Source of the DNA: Onthophagus taurus
Taxonomy: Eukaryota; Arthropoda; Insecta; Coleoptera; Scarabaeidae
DNA length: 64,000 bases
NCBI RefSeq assembly: GCF_036711975.1
Contig: NW_027248937.1
Coordinates: forward strand, 1 to 64,000
Direction of reading: 5' to 3'
Numbering within the stretch: the first letter of the stretch is position 1; each line of letters starts with the position of its first letter. The notes under the pieces were generated by a model. That model did no database searches. It was not told the origin of the DNA and saw only the letters and a program-made list of their open reading frames with translations. Positions 7,641 to 15,389 of the stretch are shown piece by piece. The translations under genes were made by a program, and so were the position numbers.

Positions 7641-10205
7641 ATGAAACTGGAATCCCAAATCGCTAAATTGATGAATGCGGAGTTATCCGTTTGGATCCAA
7701 ACGATGAGAGGTTACATGATGAAACGAGAAAACACAAGAGACACTATCAACTTTCTACACCAGGCAGTCGCACAGGGAGTCACACCCAAGGTTTTTACAA
7801 TTAAAACACCAAAAATTTTTAAACACCAAAAACAAGATCTTGAACGAAAACTTATAAAAAAGAACCTTAGGACGCAATACAAAAAACTATCAGAAATCGA
7901 TACTATCTTGAAATTTATCCACAGGAAACTCTCAACAACACTACATTTTCTCGAATTCGAAGAACTCACATGCAAACTTCAAGAAGAAACTACCTACAAA
8001 ACTATACATTCAAAAAATAGAAAACAACAGAAACTCGCAAGGTTGGTTAAAAATAAACATTACCATTTATCACAACAAGAGAAAAACAAAAATCACAACA
8101 ACAACAGCTTACGGAACAAGGACACAACAGAACATAACACTACGACCACCACACATAATAGCCTCGACCGAGCTGATGCTACCAACGGAACTTTCATGAT
8201 AAGGAAAATAAACAAAAATAAACCCTTTGAAAAGATATCCTTAGATACTCTCAATAACGTTAACTTTGCCCCCAGATATACAAACCTCAGCAACTTCACT
8301 TTCACCAATAAAGATATAGAACTCCTAAATCTCAGTCATAAATTTTCGTTGCCTGCTGGCGCCAGCCCGGTCGAACTTGCTATCAAAATAGAATCACAAT
8401 TATCAAATAACACTAACATTAGATCCATTTTCCACGACAACCATAATATTATAAAAAATTTAAAAACCGATCACTGCAGTTCCTATGCATTCCGCTCGAT
8501 ACAACACAACCTTAAGTCCTTCAGACAGAAAATTAAAGAAAATAAACTTATCATCACCATGGGTGACAAAGGTGCAGGATATGTTATTTTAAATGACTTC
8601 AACTACATAGAAAAGACTGAGAACTTTTTTAGAGACAATAACATAATTAAAATTAAAAAGAACCCTACAATAAACTACAACAACACACTCAAGAGGCACA
8701 TTAAAGACAATAGAGAGAACCTAAAAATATTCGATATCAACCCCTTCAAAACCATCATAATGAACCCACTTGTCCCCACTTTAAAAAGTCTCATAAAACT
8801 GCATAAGGTTGAACAGAGCATAAGACCTATCATTTCCAACGTCAATACCCCCTCCAGTATAATAGCTAAAAAACTACAAACATTTCTTCACAAAACCTTT
8901 TCCAATCAATTTCAATACAATATTAAAAACTCAACTCAACTAATAGATAAACTCAAAAATATTCATATCACTAAAGAACATAGACTTATTTCCTTTGACA
9001 TAAAAAATTTATATTCTAACATTCCCATAAAACCTACAATAGACATTATCAAACAATTCCTTATTAAAAAACTAAACACACTTAACATTAGCTTTATCGA
9101 ACTTAACACCTTCATTGATACCCTTAAATTAGTAACTGATCAAAATTTCTTCACTTTTAATAAACAATTTTACCGTATGAACACTGGTCTACCTATGGGT
9201 TCGCCCATTTCTGGCATCATGGCCGACATTTTCGTCAATCAATTAGAAAAAGAAATTTTCTCTGATAAATACAACATTTTCACCTCCGATATAACCTTCT
9301 ATGGTCGTTATGTGGATGATATACTTATCATCTACAAAGGCAACAATGCCAAACTCTTAGCTCTGTTCAACCTTTTCAACAATGCCAGCAACCTCCAATT
9401 CACTTTAGAAATAGAAAAACATCACTCTTTAAATTTTTTAGACCTTGAAATTACCAAAAACCTTAACAAAAATAAACTCGATTTTAACATTTATTGCAAA
9501 CCAACCACTACCGATTCTATTATCCCAAAAAAATCTTTCACCTGCCTTCAGCATAAAGAAGCCGCTTTTAGATATTATTTCAACAGACTTTTTAATGTGC
9601 CTCTTGATGATAATAATTATAAAAAGGAACTTATGAGAATAATTAAAATAGGTCTTAATAACGGTTATAATTTGAACGATATACAGAATTTTTACAATAA
9701 GGCACATAAATCCTTAATTAACAAAATAATCTATCCTCACCATAAACTACATAAACATTACATTACAATCCCCTTTGAACCCTTACTTCAATTTAAATTT
9801 AAAAATAACCTTGAACAATATAACATAACCCCTGCTTTTACTTCCGGTATAAAACTCGGACAGTTAATAAATAATACTAAACATAAATTTGAAATTGATG
9901 AATCGAGCGGAGTGTATCGAATAAATTGTGGTGACTGCGATAGGTATTACATAGGACAAACCGGCCGTAATTTGAAAACACGATTCAGGGAGCATCTTAC
10001 CAAGGACTCATCAGCCTTTTATAAACATCTCAAATCCACTAAACATAAAACAGATTCCTGTAATATTAAACTCCTTAAAAACATCAAAAAATCCAAAGAA
10101 TTAGATTTATTGGAAGAATTTTACATTCACACTAATAAATCAGATCTACTGCTTAACGATTTAACCGATTTCAACAATAATAGATTTTTCCTAAATTTCA
10201 TTTAA
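7641..10205 (+). CDS. PLE reverse transcriptase with GIY-YIG endonuclease
   Basis: The third intact copy of the 854-aa protein, identical to the other two in length and sequence, with the same RT triad (D453, D559, D560) and C-terminal GIY-YIG domain. It is the copy nearest the Polinton insertion point. No frameshift or stop is seen. Codon use is strongly A/T-rich (NNA/NNT), as in the other units. Confidence 0.93.
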   Translation: MKLESQIAKLMNAELSVWIQTMRGYMMKRENTRDTINFLHQAVAQGVTPKVFTIKTPKIFKHQKQDLERKLIKKNLRTQYKKLSEIDTILKFIHRKLSTTLHFLEFEELTCKLQEETTYKTIHSKNRKQQKLARLVKNKHYHLSQQEKNKNHNNNSLRNKDTTEHNTTTTTHNSLDRADATNGTFMIRKINKNKPFEKISLDTLNNVNFAPRYTNLSNFTFTNKDIELLNLSHKFSLPAGASPVELAIKIESQLSNNTNIRSIFHDNHNIIKNLKTDHCSSYAFRSIQHNLKSFRQKIKENKLIITMGDKGAGYVILNDFNYIEKTENFFRDNNIIKIKKNPTINYNNTLKRHIKDNRENLKIFDINPFKTIIMNPLVPTLKSLIKLHKVEQSIRPIISNVNTPSSIIAKKLQTFLHKTFSNQFQYNIKNSTQLIDKLKNIHITKEHRLISFDIKNLYSNIPIKPTIDIIKQFLIKKLNTLNISFIELNTFIDTLKLVTDQNFFTFNKQFYRMNTGLPMGSPISGIMADIFVNQLEKEIFSDKYNIFTSDITFYGRYVDDILIIYKGNNAKLLALFNLFNNASNLQFTLEIEKHHSLNFLDLEITKNLNKNKLDFNIYCKPTTTDSIIPKKSFTCLQHKEAAFRYYFNRLFNVPLDDNNYKKELMRIIKIGLNNGYNLNDIQNFYNKAHKSLINKIIYPHHKLHKHYITIPFEPLLQFKFKNNLEQYNITPAFTSGIKLGQLINNTKHKFEIDESSGVYRINCGDCDRYYIGQTGRNLKTRFREHLTKDSSAFYKHLKSTKHKTDSCNIKLLKNIKKSKELDLLEEFYIHTNKSDLLLNDLTDFNNNRFFLNFI

Positions 10206-10381
10206 CCCCCACTCCCACCCCCACCTTTTGATGAAAGTCACCTTACTCCGTACAGTCGGACTTTTGCGCCTCACGGAAAAGTACCGTTTCACTTTTCATT
10301 TATATTTTTTCATAGTTTTTTCTTAATTTTTGTTCTTTTCATTTAACAGTTCATCCTTTTGTTTTCTTAACGTTTTGTTTC

Positions 10382-10792
10382 TTTTTTACGATGATCCTTG
10401 GTAAGATGTTTCAAGATTACTTTTACATGAAATTTAACCTTCCTTTTTTACAGTTTAACCTCACTTTTCAACGTGTTTTCAAATTCCCTTAACAAATTTT
10501 AATGTAAACAACGTTCCGATTCGAGGAAATGTATCAACTAAAATGTACACAACCCCTTTGCGACCGTTTTTATAAACTAATTACTAAATCAACTTTATTT
10601 CTCCGTCTCAACATCTAACCTCTTTTGACGGTAAATATACCTTGCGCTTTTTGAATGTATACCTCATAAATTAGAATTTACATAATTTTTAGTCGTGCCT
10701 ATGAAGAAGACCATACTGGTCGAAACAATTGTCGCACCGAAACATAAAAAATAAAACAATCATCATCGTAAAACTTACTTTTATTACATTAT
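10382..10792 (+). mobile_element. PLE terminal partial unit (pseudo-LTR only)
   Basis: It matches 4058-4468 and then stops about ten bases before the start codon would occur, at ATTACATTAT. From 10793 the sequence is Polinton protease. This is the right boundary of the PLE array. Confidence 0.88.
10695..10737 (+). ncRNA. Hammerhead-ribozyme-like motif, copy 5
   Basis: Exact copy of 4371-4413 in the terminal pseudo-LTR, 55 bp from the junction with the Polinton. Confidence 0.4.
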
Positions 10793-10793
10793 A

Positions 10794-10967
10794 TACTATT
10801 TCGACAGTTACGGTGATTTAAGACCGCCATTAGAAATTGAACAATATTTGCTGTCAGACGGTAGGGGTGGTCAAGTAAAGTATAATTACTGTCGATATCA
10901 AAGAGAAATAGATCAAAATTGCGGACAGTTGTGTCTGAAGTTTCTAAGTAATAAAAGAACCTATTAG
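10794..10967 (+). pseudogene. Adenain-like cysteine protease, C-terminal remnant
   Basis: 57 codons remain in frame up to the stop TAG at 10965. They contain FDSYG, which aligns with the FEPFG-type segment of adenovirus protease that holds the catalytic acid. They also hold a glutamine (of CRYQ) seven positions before the cysteine of NCGQLC, the spacing of the oxyanion-hole Gln and nucleophile Cys in adenain. The N-terminal part with the catalytic His is missing because the PLE array joins at 10792/10793. In Polintons and adintoviruses this protease matures capsid proteins. As it stands the gene cannot make a complete enzyme. The missing 5' half may lie left of the PLE array, outside the window. 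Confidence 0.8.
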
Positions 10968-10997
10968 AGTCTAGAGACGTTTAAACGTTCAGAAGTA

Positions 10998-11738
10998 ATG
11001 GAGAAAGAAGCAATACACACGACATATACATTTACGTTGACTGGAAAGTCATCTGAATTGACTTGTAATTTTAATCCTCCGATCTATTTGAACGAATTTG
11101 GTAGTTACGAGTTGGCTCTTTTGAATTTCGAAACGTTTAATAGTTTAGCAAACGTTAATAAAAACAACAACATTACGTTAAGATACCAATACGAAGATAA
11201 GACAGGACATTTTAAAAACAATATAATAGTACCTGTTGGAACGTACGATATTGATGATATTACCGAGTTCGTGAATGAACAGCTAGACAAAAGACACGCT
11301 AAAAGTGTCGTAATAAGGATTAAGGGGAATAATAACACACAACATTCTTTAATAAAAAGTACCCGTCGAATTAATTTTGCATGCGATAATTCTATAGGGC
11401 CGTTACTTGGCTTCAAGCCTCAAATATTACCTAGAGATACGGAAGTGGAATCCGATTTCGTAGTAAACATAAATAAAACGAACGCCTTACAAATTTATTG
11501 TAATTTAGTGACGGGATCGTATAATAACGGAGTTCCCGTGCACGTTTTATATCATTTTTTCCCAAACGTTCCGGCAGGTTTTAAAATAATCGAATCACCA
11601 CAACTACCTATTTATTTACCGGTTTTAACGAACGTGATTAGTAGCTTAACAGTACGTATACTTGATCAGGACGGAAACTTGGTAGACTTCAGAGAAGAAG
11701 AAATAACAGTGAGAGTTCACCTGAGATCGATAAATTGA
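10998..11738 (+). CDS. Candidate Polinton minor capsid (penton-like) protein
   Basis: A 246-aa protein, 30 bp downstream of the protease remnant and just before the candidate major capsid gene. The N-terminus has TYTFTLTGKSSELTCNFNPP, and then a stretch in which hydrophobic residues alternate as in a beta-rich fold (YELALLNFETFNSLANV). This N-terminal pattern is shared by a conserved Polinton protein of arthropods. A single jelly-roll penton/minor capsid role is inferred from size, position and predicted beta content. No membrane segment or signal peptide is seen. The start at 10998 is the first ATG after the protease stop. The alternative is another virion protein. Confidence 0.6.
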   Translation: MEKEAIHTTYTFTLTGKSSELTCNFNPPIYLNEFGSYELALLNFETFNSLANVNKNNNITLRYQYEDKTGHFKNNIIVPVGTYDIDDITEFVNEQLDKRHAKSVVIRIKGNNNTQHSLIKSTRRINFACDNSIGPLLGFKPQILPRDTEVESDFVVNINKTNALQIYCNLVTGSYNNGVPVHVLYHFFPNVPAGFKIIESPQLPIYLPVLTNVISSLTVRILDQDGNLVDFREEEITVRVHLRSIN

Positions 11739-11840
11739 ATTATTTAAATTTGACTAACGTTATGACAGTGTTATATCAAAACAAAAGAATGCGGTGGTCA
11801 AGAAGAGACAGAGCGAGAAAATTTGTTTAATGGAGAAAAC

Positions 11841-11876
11841 TATAAAGCGCGCGTCATCAGTCAACGTAGCGGCAGT
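11841..11876 (+). promoter_or_regulatory. Candidate TATA promoter of the capsid gene
   Basis: TATAAAG at 11841-11847 is followed 33 bp later by GCAGTA (A at 11874), an initiator-like site. A further TCAGTT initiator lies at 11927-11932, 22 bases before the capsid ATG. The 215-bp gap 11739-11953 holds no convincing gene. Confidence 0.4.
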
Positions 11877-11953
11877 AGAAGACGATCCATTCATCGATTA
11901 TCACCAGTCAATCGAAGGTATTTAGTTCAGTTAGGATACGAAGTGTTAAAGTA

Positions 11954-13213
11954 ATGGACATTTTAAAAGTAACGGATAAGATAAAAACAGATCACTCTAT
12001 CGTAAGTTATGAATTCCATTCGCATCAACCGTTTGGATCGACCACGTTCGATAACAATGACGAAATTAGAATTTCAATTCCGGAAATAGATAATTATACT
12101 TTACCGAGCGAGAGTTATCTATACGTCGAGGGTAGCGTTCGTAAGTTAGCCGCGGACGGAAGTATAACAAAAGATGCCAGCGCAACGGGGCAATTGGTTA
12201 ACAATCCCGTTGCATTTATGTTTAGCGATATTCGATATCTTATTAACGGAGTACATGTTGATGGTGTGCGGAACGTCGGTATAAGCTCATGCATGAAGGG
12301 TTATTTCTCATCTACGCAGAACGAGGTGGTGAAATTAGAGAACGCCGGTTGGCACATAAAACCTTGGAAAGATGATATAGCGGGTGTTTCAAAGGCTTTA
12401 GATAAAAATGGAAATTTCGGTCTTAGCGTTCCGCTAAAAACGTTGCTAGGATTCGCAGAAGATTTCAGAAAGATCATGATGAACGTTCGACAGGAACTTG
12501 TGCTAATTCGCGGACACGATGATACGGACGTCATCTTTCAACCAGCAGCCGCTCCGAACGACGAAAAATTGAAATTGATCATTAATAAAATTATATGGAG
12601 AGTTCCTCACGTGGCGGTGGGATTACGCGAACAGTTGGCATTAACAAAACTATCAGAAAGAAACGTAGACATTCACGTTCCTTTTCGGTCGTGGGAAATA
12701 CACGAGTACCCTCAATTACCTCAAACTACGAAGCAATCTTGGGCCGTCAAAACTGCTCCACAATTGGAAACGCCTAGATTTATAATCATCGGATTTCAAA
12801 CAAATCGAAAGGGTATATTTAAAGGAAACATGGCATTATTTGATAATATAAACTTAACGAACGTAACCGTTTTCTTGAATGGAGAACGTTTTCCGTACGA
12901 TAATTTGAATGTGGATTTTGATAACAATCACTATGCGATTTTGTATGATATGTATTCAAGATTTCAGCAAGCATACTACTATCAAGAAAGCGAACCTTTG
13001 TTTTCACCGGAAGAATTTAAAACTTACGCGCCGTTAATTGGAATCGATTGCACGTATCAACAGGAAGCAATACATAAAAGCGGAGTAGAAATAAAAATCG
13101 AGTATTCAACGAAAAATCCAATTCCGGAAGGTACGACAGCTTACGCATTAATTCTGCATGACAGAGCATTTGTGTATTCGCCTCTTACGAAAATGGTTAA
13201 GCAATTAATATAG
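11954..13213 (+). CDS. Polinton major capsid protein (double jelly-roll type, candidate)
   Basis: A 419-aa protein starting MDILKVTDKIKTDHSIVSYE, then FGSTTFDNNDEIRI and LPSESYLYVEG. These blocks resemble the family represented by C. elegans F54H12.2, which is attributed to Maverick major capsid proteins. The protein is rich in predicted beta strands with no transmembrane segment. Its place next to the penton-like gene and upstream of the ATPase supports a structural role. The double jelly-roll fold itself is inferred. Structure prediction showing two tandem eight-strand beta barrels would confirm it. The frame is intact. Confidence 0.7.
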   Translation: MDILKVTDKIKTDHSIVSYEFHSHQPFGSTTFDNNDEIRISIPEIDNYTLPSESYLYVEGSVRKLAADGSITKDASATGQLVNNPVAFMFSDIRYLINGVHVDGVRNVGISSCMKGYFSSTQNEVVKLENAGWHIKPWKDDIAGVSKALDKNGNFGLSVPLKTLLGFAEDFRKIMMNVRQELVLIRGHDDTDVIFQPAAAPNDEKLKLIINKIIWRVPHVAVGLREQLALTKLSERNVDIHVPFRSWEIHEYPQLPQTTKQSWAVKTAPQLETPRFIIIGFQTNRKGIFKGNMALFDNINLTNVTVFLNGERFPYDNLNVDFDNNHYAILYDMYSRFQQAYYYQESEPLFSPEEFKTYAPLIGIDCTYQQEAIHKSGVEIKIEYSTKNPIPEGTTAYALILHDRAFVYSPLTKMVKQLI

Positions 13214-13286
13214 TGGTACTGTTGAAGCAACGTCATTTAGTGTATCTCTAAACATCGAAGGAAACGTTTGCATATAGTGGTATATT

Positions 13287-13766
13287 ATGGATATTATGGT
13301 TTTTCAAAGGGATTTTATTATTTTGGACATTCAAGGTTTCACGATAAACGATGAAGAATTTATCCCAAAGGAACTGGCTTCTTACGACAGTAATCATTGT
13401 ATAAGTCATTACGTGTTTCAACCTAGTCGAAGCTTTTCTTCACTATCTACCAAATTTCGCAATACGGCGAATTGGTTAATGAGTCATCATCATTGTATTG
13501 ATTGGAACGACGGGTTTGTTCCTGCGTCTCGTTTCGATGAGATCGTTTATTATTTGTGTCGTTCGACAAAAGTAGCGTACGTAAAAGGACGTGAGAAAGC
13601 TACATTTTTAAGAAGAATTTTAACAATACCGGTAAAAGAATTGCCGGAAAATGAATGCAAATTGGAGGTTGGTGCGCCGATGTGTCCCTATCATAAAAAG
13701 AGACCAAGTATGTGCTCCTTATCGAATGTTTTTTATTTATTTTCATACGTATTCAGACATCTATAA
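13287..13766 (+). CDS. Conserved Polinton-associated protein, unknown function
   Basis: A 159-aa protein. Visible blocks are FIILDIQGF near the N-terminus, KELASYD, a central HHHCIDWNDGF, YVKGREKATFLRRIL, and a C-terminal CPYHKKRPSMC cysteine/histidine cluster that could bind zinc. The DIQGF...KELA...H arrangement loosely recalls RNase H-like/DEDD exonuclease folds, but the usual D-x-E is D-x-Q, so catalysis is not supported. A second in-frame ATG (13296) is an alternative start. The gene begins 73 bp after the capsid stop, and its last codons precede the next gene by 56 bp. I do not assign a function. Confidence 0.6.
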   Translation: MDIMVFQRDFIILDIQGFTINDEEFIPKELASYDSNHCISHYVFQPSRSFSSLSTKFRNTANWLMSHHHCIDWNDGFVPASRFDEIVYYLCRSTKVAYVKGREKATFLRRILTIPVKELPENECKLEVGAPMCPYHKKRPSMCSLSNVFYLFSYVFRHL

Positions 13767-13822
13767 CTATATGTAAACGAATTGAGAAAGGCAGACGGGT
13801 AGTAGCGGTAGAGCAGTTCAAG

Positions 13823-14155
13823 ATGGAACGTCTTTGGCGGTTAGTTACCAGATTGGGACTTTCAACTTTTATAATTAATAAAGTGTGGGATATTATGGAA
13901 AGATACGAATCTGATTTATCTTTTGCGAATATTAAAAACTACGAATTATGTTATTTACCAATCGATTATTATATCAATAAAGTAAAGCCATTAGATTTGG
14001 CGGCGGTTTGGTTTAAATTACCGTTGAAGTATAGAAACGATGAGCGATTACAAAGCAAGCTGCCCTGTTTTGAACATTATAATTTGCCTCATTGGGAAAC
14101 GCATATTGATGGTCCACCATCGGCAAGAAAGGATTGTTCTTTATGTATGGTTTAG
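13823..14155 (+). CDS. Small Polinton protein, unknown function (110 aa)
   Basis: A 110-aa product beginning MERLWRLVTRLG. The same frame is open further upstream to an ATG at 13712, but that extension overlaps the previous gene, so 13823 is preferred. The protein is mostly helical in appearance, has several aromatic residues (WFKLPLKYR) and ends in CSLCMV, a CxxC pair at the very C-terminus. No family is recognised. A joint gene with 13287-13766 through an intron was considered, but no good acceptor keeps the frame. It is followed by a polyadenylation signal. Confidence 0.5.
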   Translation: MERLWRLVTRLGLSTFIINKVWDIMERYESDLSFANIKNYELCYLPIDYYINKVKPLDLAAVWFKLPLKYRNDERLQSKLPCFEHYNLPHWETHIDGPPSARKDCSLCMV

Positions 14156-14194
14156 TATATAAACATTGTCAGTTATAGATTGTAAATTAATAAT

Positions 14195-14200
14195 AATAAA
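14195..14200 (+). terminator. Polyadenylation signal AATAAA
   Basis: A canonical AATAAA 40 bp after the stop codon of the 110-aa gene, in an A/T-rich stretch. It probably ends the rightward transcript of the capsid gene block. Confidence 0.5.
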
Positions 14201-14319
14201 AGATTGTAAAAAGTGTAAAAAGTTGTTTTAATTTAAAAGAAAAAATAGTTAATCTAAATGAATACATGGTATGTATACATTGGGTTGGGTTGGTATGACT
14301 TGGGTTGTACATTGAAAAA

Positions 14320-14420
14320 GTATTAAATTGGAAGAAAAAAAGGAAGAAAGAAAGGGGAAAAAAGGAAGAAAAAAGGAAGAAAAAAAAAAAAAAAGAAAAG
14401 AAAAAGGGAAAAGGATTGTT
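14320..14420 (+). repeat. Low-complexity A/G (purine) tract
   Basis: A long run of GAAAAAAGGAAG-type purine repeats, ending in a poly-A tract with a few G. It separates the AT-rich capsid genes from the accessory block. Short open frames across it are composition artefacts. Confidence 0.85.
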
Positions 14421-14569
14421 TATTGAAGCTCCTCCTATGCTCCTCCCATGCTCCTCCTCAGGCTCCTCCCAAAGTGGAGATGGAAGAGTGGGGATGGGAG
14501 TGGGGGAAATCTAAAATTCCCCCCCCCCCGGTTGCCAGGAAAGTAGAGCCAGAAAAAAAGTACCCCCAC
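14421..14569 (+). repeat. CTCCTCC-rich tract and poly-C run
   Basis: Four or five repeats of GCTCCTCC(C/T) are followed by GT/GA-rich sequence and a run of about ten C at ~14520. Strand-asymmetric pyrimidine/purine blocks like this can form triplex or slipped structures. No coding potential is supported. Confidence 0.7.
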
Positions 14570-14675
14570 TCTAACTCCGCCCATTCCCCACTCCTCCCCC
14601 TTGTCACGCCCCACCCCACGCCCCCCTTCATTACTCTAGTATAAGAAGGCACCTCCCAGCCTTTGAAAGTCACTT
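14570..14675 (+). promoter_or_regulatory. GC/CACCC-box, TATA and initiator promoter of the spliced block
   Basis: CCGCCC and CGCCCCACCCC boxes (about 14577-14630) precede TATAAG (14640-14645). TCACTT at 14670-14675 would put the start A at 14672, 32 bp after the TATA. A second initiator, TCAGTT, lies at 14691-14696. The first donor site of the leader (14702) follows directly. Confidence 0.5.
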
Positions 14676-15389
14676 AAGTGTTTGTGTTCTTCAGTTTTTT
14701 GGTAAGTACAACCTTCTTTATTATCATGTTTATATAACGTTCATTTTCTCTCCATCACTACAGCTCTTTCTACAACTTTCTCTTTTTTGGTGAGTAAAAC
14801 TATATTTGTTTTGCATGTTTATATAATATTTAAAATTGTTTTTTCCACTCCTAGACATCCTTGCTCATTCAGCTTTCTCTTTTTTTGCTGTGTTTTATTT
14901 GGTAAGTAACCTTTTCTACTTCCATGTTTATATAATATATTCTTGCTTTATTTCATCATGACAGCTCGTTCTACTTTGTTTTTGTGAGTACAATTTGTTT
15001 ATTTGTTTGTTATGTTAAATTGATATTTTTTTCCCAATTCCTACAGGAGCTTACTGCTGATCAGTTCGATTAGACCGATCAGTTTTTAACATCGTAATTT
15101 CAGCAACTTTTTTCTGGTAAGTATAGTCTCCTTTCTTGACATATATTGTTTTTAATCTTGTGTTTTTCATTCCTATAGCTCCTTCTATTTTTTCAAGTTA
15201 ACTTTTATTGGTAAGCATAACTTTATTTTTTCGAACGTTTTATCATTCATATCCTATCATTCAGCACTTTGTTGACAAGCACCCTCTGCAGTTAGATTTT
15301 AACGTGCAACTGTATTTTTCATCAAGCGATGTAAGTATACATGTTTTTTTTATTAAAATAAAATTAATTAATTTTCTTTTCTTATCAAG
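14672..15389 (+). other. Multi-intron spliced leader region (5' UTR)
   Basis: Candidate introns with GT donors and AG acceptors are 14702-14763, 14790-14854 (or to 14872), 14902-14964, 14984-15046, 15117-15178, 15211-15264 and 15331-15389. Lengths are 62, 65, 63, 63, 62, 54 and 59 nt. Donors read GTAAGT, GTGAGT or GTAAGC, and acceptors have pyrimidine tracts. The exons between them are only about 19-70 nt and share a CTTTCTCTTTTTT-like core. The first three introns share an internal CATGTTTATATAA motif, which indicates tandem duplication of an exon-intron module. The last acceptor abuts the ATG at 15390. All of this is sequence inference. Transcript data would settle which sites are used. Confidence 0.65.

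Larger units (their letters stand above)
1..8104. repeat. Large inverted repeat (palindrome) with 10-bp spacer
   Basis: Positions 1-4047 are the reverse complement of 4058-8104, apart from the two homopolymer indels at 52-57 and 89-93. The spacer TGATCATCTC (4048-4057) contains the palindrome TGATCA. Start and stop codons on the two strands mirror exactly: 3626/4479, 1062/7043 and 464/7641 each sum to 8105. It may be a true head-to-head PLE insertion or partly a fold-back assembly artefact. The unique junction with Polinton DNA at 10792 supports at least the right arm. Confidence 0.88.
7220..10381 (+). mobile_element. PLE unit 2, full length, plus strand
   Basis: A second complete 3162-bp unit in direct tandem with the first: pseudo-LTR 7220-7640, ORF 7641-10205, tail 10206-10381. 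Tandem dimers fit the proposed use of an upstream copy as a promoter-bearing pseudo-LTR. Confidence 0.9.
1..10792. mobile_element. Composite array of Penelope-like retroelements (PLE)
   Basis: Two head-to-tail PLE units plus a partial pseudo-LTR lie on the plus strand (4058-10792). One full and one partial unit lie on the minus strand (1-4047). The unit period is exactly 3162 bp on both sides, and the complete units look identical. Tandem copies bounded by pseudo-LTRs and accompanied by an inverted copy are known architecture for Penelope-like elements. The right edge falls inside a Polinton protease gene at about 10792/10793. The left edge is outside the window, so insertion-site duplications cannot be examined. 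Confidence 0.9.

Noticed and set aside
11762..11925. Two tiny ORFs (22 aa basic, 31 aa) joined by a TAATG overlap upstream of the capsid gene
   Set aside because: The second contains the likely TATA box and transcription start of the capsid gene, and neither resembles a known core peptide. They could be revisited if conserved elsewhere.
13700..13823. Intron joining the 159-aa and 110-aa genes (donor GTATGT near 13708)
   Set aside because: The best acceptor (13757) leads to early stops. Acceptors that keep the frame lack pyrimidine tracts. The first ORF also appears to continue naturally past the donor.
14305..14673. Lysine- and glycine-rich short ORFs on both strands
   Set aside because: They come from low-complexity purine and pyrimidine tracts.
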